Positions 59,497-64,000 of a stretch of 64,000 nucleotides of DNA are shown here, in pieces. Under the pieces are notes generated by a model. The model was not told where the DNA came from. It was given only the letters and a program-made list of their open reading frames with translations, and ran no database searches. The DNA is taken from assembly GCA_963809815.1 (NCBI GenBank), contig CAWELM010000016.1, forward strand, positions 1 through 64,000, written 5' to 3'. The position numbers and the translations under genes were made by a program. Numbering within the stretch: position 1 is the first letter of the stretch; the number at the start of each line of letters is the position of its first letter. Source of the DNA: CAVVJA01 sp963809815. GTDB taxonomy: Bacteria; Actinomycetota; Actinomycetes; Mycobacteriales; Jatrophihabitantaceae.

Positions 59497-61038
59497 GTGG
59501 TCACACATCCTGATCTCGCTTACCGGTCCGCGCAGGGCCGGCTCGTCCTGCTCGCGACGATCCTCGGCAGTGGGCTGGCTCAGCTTGACGGCAGCGTGGT
59601 CAACGTCGCGTTGCCGCGAATCGGGGAGAACCTCGGCGCCGGGTTGACCAGCTTGCAGTGGACGATCAACGCCTACACGCTCACCCTTTCCGGTCTGTTG
59701 CTGCTGGGCGGGTCGCTGGGTGATCGGCTCGGCCGACGGCGGATATTCCTGGTGGGCGTCGTCTGGTTCGCGGTGGCCTCGGCCGGCTGTGCTCTCGCGC
59801 CCACCTCCGGGGTGCTCATCGCAATGCGCGCGCTCCAGGGAGTGGGCGCGGCCCTGCTCACCCCGGGATCGTTGGCCATCCTCGAGGCGGTGTTCCGACG
59901 TCAGGACCGGGCCCCCGCCATCGGGGCCTGGACCGGACTCGGGGGTGTGGCCACGGCGCTCGGTCCCGTGCTCGGCGGCGTGCTCGTGGGCCTCGCGCCA
60001 TGGGGCTGGCGATTGGTGTTCTTGATCAACTTGCCGCTGGCAGTGGTGGTCGTCGTAGTCACCCGCGCGGCGGTTCCCGAGACACGCGACGAGGAGGCCA
60101 CCGGGTCACTCGACGTGCCGGGCGCGCTGCTCGCCGCTGTCGGCCTCGCCGGCGTCATCCTCGCGCTCACCGAGGGACCCGCCCGAGGATGGCCGCCCGC
60201 CGTGATCGTGAGCGGACTGGCCGGCATCGTGCTGCTGGTGGCCTTTCTCGTCAACGAGCGGGTGCGGCCCAATCCGATGATGCCCCTAGATCTGTTTCGT
60301 TCCCGCCAATTCGCGGCGGCGAACCTCGTCACTTTCGTTGTGTACGGGGCATTGAGTGGCGCATTGTTTCTGCTGCCCGTTCAGCTCCAAATCGTATCGG
60401 GATTCAGTCCTGTTGCAGCGGGCAGCGCCTTGCTACCGATCACCGTGGTCATGCTGTTGCTCTCGGCCCGGATGGGGCGATTGGCGACGAGAATCGGTCC
60501 ACGATGGCCGATGACGGTCGGGCCGATCGTCGCCGCCGTCGGCATGGCGTTGCTCGGCCGGCTCGGCCCGGGATCGACCTACGTCGGGGGCGTGTTGCCT
60601 GCTGTTCTGGTATTCGCGCTTGGCTTGTCGATCACAGTTGCTCCGCTGACCGCGACCGTCCTCGCGGCGGCGCCAGAACATCAGGTTGGCGTGGCATCCG
60701 CCGTGAACAACGATGTCGCCCGAACCGCCGGCCTGCTTGCCGTCGCGGTACTTCCGGCCCTGGCCGGGATAACGCCGGCCGTCTATGCCGATCCAGCTGC
60801 GCTCTCGTCCGGGTTCCATCGGGCTGTACTGATCTCGGCTGGGCTGTGCGCGGCTGGTGGCGTGCTGGCTGCGCTGACCATCCAGAACGACGTGCTGCGC
60901 GGTCCCGCTGAGAAGCCGGCGGTCGCACCGGCGTCAGACGTCATCGATTTCGCGAAGGAGGATGTGGACCTGGCGGCGTGCCGATGCCAGGCTGCGCTCA
61001 CCACTCCTACGCTGCCGCGGAGGCCGCCACGGAGCTAG
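59497..61038 (+). CDS. DHA2-family MFS drug-efflux transporter
   Basis: 513 residues with about 14 hydrophobic helices. Family motifs: LAQLDGSVVNVALPRIG (motif D1), GGSLGDRLGRRRIFLVG (motif A), and ALQGVGAALLTPGSLAIL, LGGVLVGLAPWGWRLVFLINLPL (motif C region). Proton-driven export of drugs or lipids (EmrB/QacA type). The GTG at 59497 follows GAGGAAGG. No regulator is directly adjacent; the NUDIX gene converges on its end. Confidence 0.88.
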   Translation: MVTHPDLAYRSAQGRLVLLATILGSGLAQLDGSVVNVALPRIGENLGAGLTSLQWTINAYTLTLSGLLLLGGSLGDRLGRRRIFLVGVVWFAVASAGCALAPTSGVLIAMRALQGVGAALLTPGSLAILEAVFRRQDRAPAIGAWTGLGGVATALGPVLGGVLVGLAPWGWRLVFLINLPLAVVVVVVTRAAVPETRDEEATGSLDVPGALLAAVGLAGVILALTEGPARGWPPAVIVSGLAGIVLLVAFLVNERVRPNPMMPLDLFRSRQFAAANLVTFVVYGALSGALFLLPVQLQIVSGFSPVAAGSALLPITVVMLLLSARMGRLATRIGPRWPMTVGPIVAAVGMALLGRLGPGSTYVGGVLPAVLVFALGLSITVAPLTATVLAAAPEHQVGVASAVNNDVARTAGLLAVAVLPALAGITPAVYADPAALSSGFHRAVLISAGLCAAGGVLAALTIQNDVLRGPAEKPAVAPASDVIDFAKEDVDLAACRCQAALTTPTLPRRPPRS

Positions 61039-61572
61039 TTAGAACCCCACGTGCGCGAGGCCTTGGCGGAGCAGAGTCCCTTGGCCGCCGGCCATCTCTT
61101 CGATGACGGCGTCGCCGGCGGCCTCGGCCGGCGAGAACCACGTCAGTTCGAGAGCGTCCTGTTGGGGTTCGCAGTCCCCATCGACCGGAATGACATAGGC
61201 CAGCGATACGGCATGTTGACGGGGATCGTGAAACGCCGTTACCCCAGGCGTGGGGAAGTACTCCGCGATCGTGAACGGCGCCGGCGAGGGAGGGACCCGC
61301 GGCAACGCAAGCGGCCCGAGGTCCTTCTCGATGTGGCGGAGCAAGGCCGCCCGCACCCGTTCGTGGTAGAGCACTCGTCCTGATACCAGCGCCCGGCTGA
61401 TCTTGCCCTGCCCGGTCACCCGAAGTAGCAACCCGACCGACGTGATCATGCCCTGCCCGTCGACCCGAACCGGGATCGCATCGACGTAGAGGATCGGCAG
61501 CCGCTGGCGGATCGACTCGAACTCCTCCGGGGCGAACCACTTGCTCTGGGACTGCGAGGTCATCTGCGTCAT
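61039..61572 (-). CDS. NUDIX-fold DUF4916 protein
   Basis: 177 residues. WFAPEEFESIRQRLPILYVDAIPVRVDGQG opens the actinobacterial DUF4916 NUDIX-like family; the middle LVSGRVLYHERVRAALLRHIEKDLG replaces the classical GX5EX7REUXEEXGU Nudix box in degenerate form (missing the RE-x2-EE-x-G core). Enzymatic hydrolysis of a nucleotide is therefore uncertain. It ends next to the MFS gene. Confidence 0.8.
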   Translation of the reverse strand: MTQMTSQSQSKWFAPEEFESIRQRLPILYVDAIPVRVDGQGMITSVGLLLRVTGQGKISRALVSGRVLYHERVRAALLRHIEKDLGPLALPRVPPSPAPFTIAEYFPTPGVTAFHDPRQHAVSLAYVIPVDGDCEPQQDALELTWFSPAEAAGDAVIEEMAGGQGTLLRQGLAHVGF

Positions 61573-61628
61573 GTGATGTTTCTATCGTGCCCGCTCCGGC
61601 GCGCACGAGCGGCTGCAAGACTCGGGTT

Positions 61629-62381
61629 GTGCCCGGCGTCGAAGCGATCTTGTTGATCGCCGCCGGCGTCGCGGCAGGACTCATCGGGAGCGTTGCCGGA
61701 CTGGCCTCCCTCATCAGCTATCCGGCGTTGCTTGCTGCCGGGCTCCCGCCGATCTCCGCCAATGTCACGAACACGGTCGCCCTCGTGTTCAGTGGCGTCG
61801 GATCGACGTTGGCGTCTCGTCCAGAGCTGCGACAGCAGCGAGGCCGAGTGCATCGACTCGTCGTCGCGGGGGTTGCTGGCGGCCTGGTTGGCGCCGCGTT
61901 CTTGCTGCTGACGCCGGGCGGCGCATTCGAGCACATAGTGCCCTGGCTGATCGGCCTCGCCTCAGTCGCCATCCTCCTGCCCAGACGCGCAGGCGTATCG
62001 CAGTTGCTCGAGCAGGATGCCGATTCGGGCGGACTCGCGCTCGGTGCGTTCGTGATTGCCGTCTACGGGGGCTATTTCGGAGCCGCGGCCGGGGTTGTGT
62101 TGCTCGCGCTTCTATTGCTCGCTACCGGCGACACGCTGCCCCGCAGCAACGCACTGAAGAACGTCGTGCTGTGCGCGGCCAATGTTGTTGCCGCGACGTT
62201 GTTCGCAATCTTGTCCGACGTGCGGTGGCTCGCGGTCCTCCCGCTATCCCTCGGGTTCTTCATCGGCGGCACGCTCGGCCCGGCATTCGTTCGGCGGGCA
62301 CCGTCACGTGGCTTGCGCGTCGGGATCGCGCTAGCCGGCCTGGCCGTTGCGGTCCGGCTCGGGTGGCAGGCCTACGGCTGA
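61629..62381 (+). CDS. TauE/SafE-family permease
   Basis: About 250 residues, seven or eight hydrophobic helices: AILLIAAGVAAGLIGSVAGLASLISYPALLAAGLPPISANVTNTVALVFSG (the TauE first repeat) and, in the second half, GAFVIAVYGGYFGAAAGVVLLALLLLATGDTLPRSNALKNVVLCAANVVAA, the inverted second repeat. Family members export sulfite or organosulfur anions. Start at GTG 61629; a frame from 61587 is longer. Confidence 0.85.
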   Translation: MPGVEAILLIAAGVAAGLIGSVAGLASLISYPALLAAGLPPISANVTNTVALVFSGVGSTLASRPELRQQRGRVHRLVVAGVAGGLVGAAFLLLTPGGAFEHIVPWLIGLASVAILLPRRAGVSQLLEQDADSGGLALGAFVIAVYGGYFGAAAGVVLLALLLLATGDTLPRSNALKNVVLCAANVVAATLFAILSDVRWLAVLPLSLGFFIGGTLGPAFVRRAPSRGLRVGIALAGLAVAVRLGWQAYG

Positions 62382-62818
62382 GCACTGAGCTTCGCCAGGG
62401 CACAGCGCAGTTGATCCGCCGTCTCATCGGCCAGCTTCTCGATGGACGAGCGGAGGAACGGCGAGGCCAGCTTGGCCACGCCCTTGAACGCGAAACGAGC
62501 CTGGTAGTGGATCGCGGTGCCGGTTGCCGTGGAAGTCAGTCTCATGTCGTCGGTTGACGTGACGGTCTTGTTCTCGCCGACGAAGGTGAGACGTCGCACT
62601 GGCTCGAGTCGGGTCAGCCGGTATTCGAGCTCGGTCTCGCGACCTCGGAACTGCGACACATTGCGGAACCGTGCTCCGACGGCGATCGGCCCGGTATCGA
62701 CTCTCTTCGTCCGGAGCGTTCCTGGATCCCACTCCTCGGTATGCGTGAAGTCGGACAGATAGTCAAAGACCCGGTCGATCGGACTGGCAGTTTCGACGGT
62801 GCGTTCGACGATCAACAT
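62372..62818 (-). CDS. SRPBCC family (polyketide cyclase/START-like) protein
   Basis: 148 residues: MLIVERTVETASPIDRVFDYLSDFTHTEEWDPGT, then GARFRNVSQFRGRETELEYRLTRLEPVRRLTFVGENKTVTSTDDMRLTSTATGTAIHYQARFAFKG, ending with a C-terminal helix. A helix-grip fold that binds hydrophobic ligands. The ATG at 62818 has AAGGGGGGCAG upstream. It overlaps the TauE gene end by 10 bases on the opposite strand. Confidence 0.86.
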   Translation of the reverse strand: MLIVERTVETASPIDRVFDYLSDFTHTEEWDPGTLRTKRVDTGPIAVGARFRNVSQFRGRETELEYRLTRLEPVRRLTFVGENKTVTSTDDMRLTSTATGTAIHYQARFAFKGVAKLASPFLRSSIEKLADETADQLRCALAKLSAQP

Positions 62819-62898
62819 CTGCCCCCCCTTGCGTGACGAGTCGCTTACTCCATGGTGCACCTGAGCAGAGTCGGTCACGCCCTGGTTGAGTGTGACTC

Positions 62899-63513
62899 GT
62901 GGACGCCAAGGAATGGAATGACCGGTACGCAGAGACGTCGCTGCTGTGGTCGGCCGCACCGAATCGTTGGGTGGCAGCCGAACTCGCGGACGTGCCGGTC
63001 GGCCGGGCTCTCGATCTGGGCGCGGGGGAGGGACGTAACGCGCTGTGGCTCGCGGCCCGCGGATTCACCGTGACGGCGGTTGACTTCGCGAAGGTGGCCC
63101 TCGATCGAGGTCGGCAGCAGGCGGAGGCCGCACATGTCCCGTCCGAGCGGATCACGTGGATCGAGGCGGATCTCCTTGACTATCGCCCGGCGCCGTTTGC
63201 CTTCGACGTGGTGATCATCGCTTACGTGCAAATGCCCGAGGAGTCGCGGCGGATCGTCACGGCTCGGGCCGTCGCGGCGGTTGCGCCTGGTGGTGTGTTG
63301 CTGGTCATCGGGCACGATCTGGCGAACCTGACCTATGGCACCGGTGGCCCGCAGCAGCCGGATGTGCTGTTCCGGCCCCAGGACGTGGTGGCCGACATTC
63401 GGTCGACCGGCCGACCGCTTCGAATTGTCCGGGCTGACAGCGTACGACGGCCGGTCGATGCCTCGGATCGTGACGCGATCGATGCCCTGGTCCGGGCCGA
63501 GACGGTCACTTAG
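62899..63513 (+). CDS. Class I SAM-dependent methyltransferase
   Basis: 204 residues. The SAM-binding motif I is ALDLGAGEGRNALWLA near 37-52, motif II VTAVDFAKVALDRG near 57-70, and WIEADLLDY later. Resembles TehB/ubiE-like small methyltransferases (opening WNDRYAETSLLWSAAPNRWVAAEL). Substrate unknown; tellurite or thiopurine-type small molecules are possible. GTG start. Divergent from the SRPBCC gene. Confidence 0.87.
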   Translation: MDAKEWNDRYAETSLLWSAAPNRWVAAELADVPVGRALDLGAGEGRNALWLAARGFTVTAVDFAKVALDRGRQQAEAAHVPSERITWIEADLLDYRPAPFAFDVVIIAYVQMPEESRRIVTARAVAAVAPGGVLLVIGHDLANLTYGTGGPQQPDVLFRPQDVVADIRSTGRPLRIVRADSVRRPVDASDRDAIDALVRAETVT

Positions 63514-63580
63514 CAGCCCCCGGGGCAACTCGCCCGACGTCGCATTGTGGGGCGCCGGGTCGATCGGCATGATCAACCCC

Positions 63581-64000
63581 ATGAGCGAGCAAGTGCTGGG
63601 CGTGATCAGCGCCGCTAAGGGTGAACCGGTACGCACCGAGACCGTGATCGTTCCGGATCCCGGACCGGGTGAGGCACTCGTCCGGGTAGCGGCCTGCGGC
63701 GTCTGCCACACCGATTTGCACTATCGCGAGGGCGGCATCAGCGACGACTTTCCGTTCCTGCTCGGGCACGAGGCGAGCGGCATCGTCGAGGCGGTTGGCG
63801 ATGACGTCGTCGACGTCGCGCCGGATGATTTCGTCGTGCTGAACTGGCGAGCTGTTTGCGGGAACTGTCGAGCGTGCCTGCGCGGCGAGCCGTGGTACTG
63901 CTTCGCCACGTTCAACGCCACGCAACGAATGACCCTGACAGACGGCACACCGCTGAACCCGGCTCTTGGCATCGGGGCGTTCATCGAGAAGACGCTTGTG
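63581..64000 (+). CDS. S-(hydroxymethyl)mycothiol dehydrogenase-like zinc alcohol dehydrogenase (partial)
   Basis: The first 140 residues of a medium-chain zinc dehydrogenase, cut by the window end. ACGVCHTDLHYREGG (catalytic-zinc Cys), LLGHEASGIVEAVG (zinc His), and NWRAVCGNCRACLRGEPWYC (structural zinc cysteines), then FNATQRMTLTDGTPLNPALGIGAFIEKTLV, strongly resemble the mycothiol-dependent formaldehyde dehydrogenase MscR/AdhE2. It detoxifies formaldehyde as its mycothiol adduct, so its presence supports an actinobacterium. The ATG at 63581 is preferred over one at 63569. Confidence 0.85.
   Translation, partial: MSEQVLGVISAAKGEPVRTETVIVPDPGPGEALVRVAACGVCHTDLHYREGGISDDFPFLLGHEASGIVEAVGDDVVDVAPDDFVVLNWRAVCGNCRACLRGEPWYCFATFNATQRMTLTDGTPLNPALGIGAFIEKTLV

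Noticed and set aside
1..64000. CRISPR arrays, rRNA genes and intact tRNA genes
   Set aside because: Looked for repeat-spacer periodicity, rRNA core sequences and complete cloverleafs; none was found.

Overview
The window is high-GC chromosomal DNA from an actinomycete-type bacterium. Support comes from the GC-rich codons and frequent GTG starts, a mycothiol-dependent formaldehyde dehydrogenase gene running off the right end, an AfsR/SARP regulator, a MobF-type actinobacterial relaxase, a HspR (HAIR) operator and a group 1h high-affinity [NiFe] hydrogenase. Genus cannot be fixed from the sequence alone.

Left part (1-16.5 kb): an accessory zone. A LacI regulator is followed by mobile-element debris (an IS1182-like transposase remnant, a phage-type integrase stub beside a tRNA-Arg 3' fragment). 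Next come redox and stress genes (two SDRs, an aldo/keto reductase, a GAF protein), a broken ECF sigma gene, and a TetR repressor divergent from an SDR/hydrolase/quinone-reductase run. A decayed FAD-oxidase gene comes before a 1179-residue relaxase-helicase, a small excisionase-like HTH protein, a VapBC-like toxin-antitoxin pair and a tRNA-Met 3' fragment. Together these look like the remains of integrated conjugative elements.

16.7-22.3 kb: a region of less biased codon use with a small well-initiated ORF coupled to a PLP-dependent histidine-decarboxylase-like enzyme, an APC permease, an unknown 278-residue protein and an SDR pseudogene.

22.3-31 kb: envelope and stress-type small genes (DUF1269, SHOCT, DUF6325, YihY/BrkB, PLD-N/SHOCT, a nonapeptide-repeat protein, RDD, integral membrane proteins, CDP-alcohol phosphotransferase, UPF0104/LPG synthase-like). 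Several carry frameshifts, and two are cut by in-frame TAG codons in a Gly-TAG-Val context.

31-39.3 kb: an AfsR-like regulator, a 1124-residue protein with a possible GH57-like core behind an ECF sigma factor and a strong hairpin, and an MFS transporter.

39.4-53.7 kb: a complete uptake-hydrogenase locus. On the minus strand are a YciI/muconolactone-isomerase-like gene, an XRE regulator, hypA and hypB. On the plus strand are small and large subunits, a NifU/Rieske-like protein (frameshifted), DUF5947, DUF6084, a 459-residue unknown, a maturation protease, a 33-residue DUF6893 peptide, and hypF, hypC, hypD, hypE. The two arms diverge around a perfect palindrome. The expected role is oxidation of atmospheric-level H2 to feed respiration during starvation.

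53.7-64 kb: a glycosyltransferase, cyclase-family hydrolase, HspR-type Hsp20, STAS antagonist and MarR repressor sharing an operator, an ankyrin protein, DHA2 MFS pump, DUF4916 NUDIX protein, TauE/SafE permease, SRPBCC protein, methyltransferase and a truncated mycothiol-dependent dehydrogenase.
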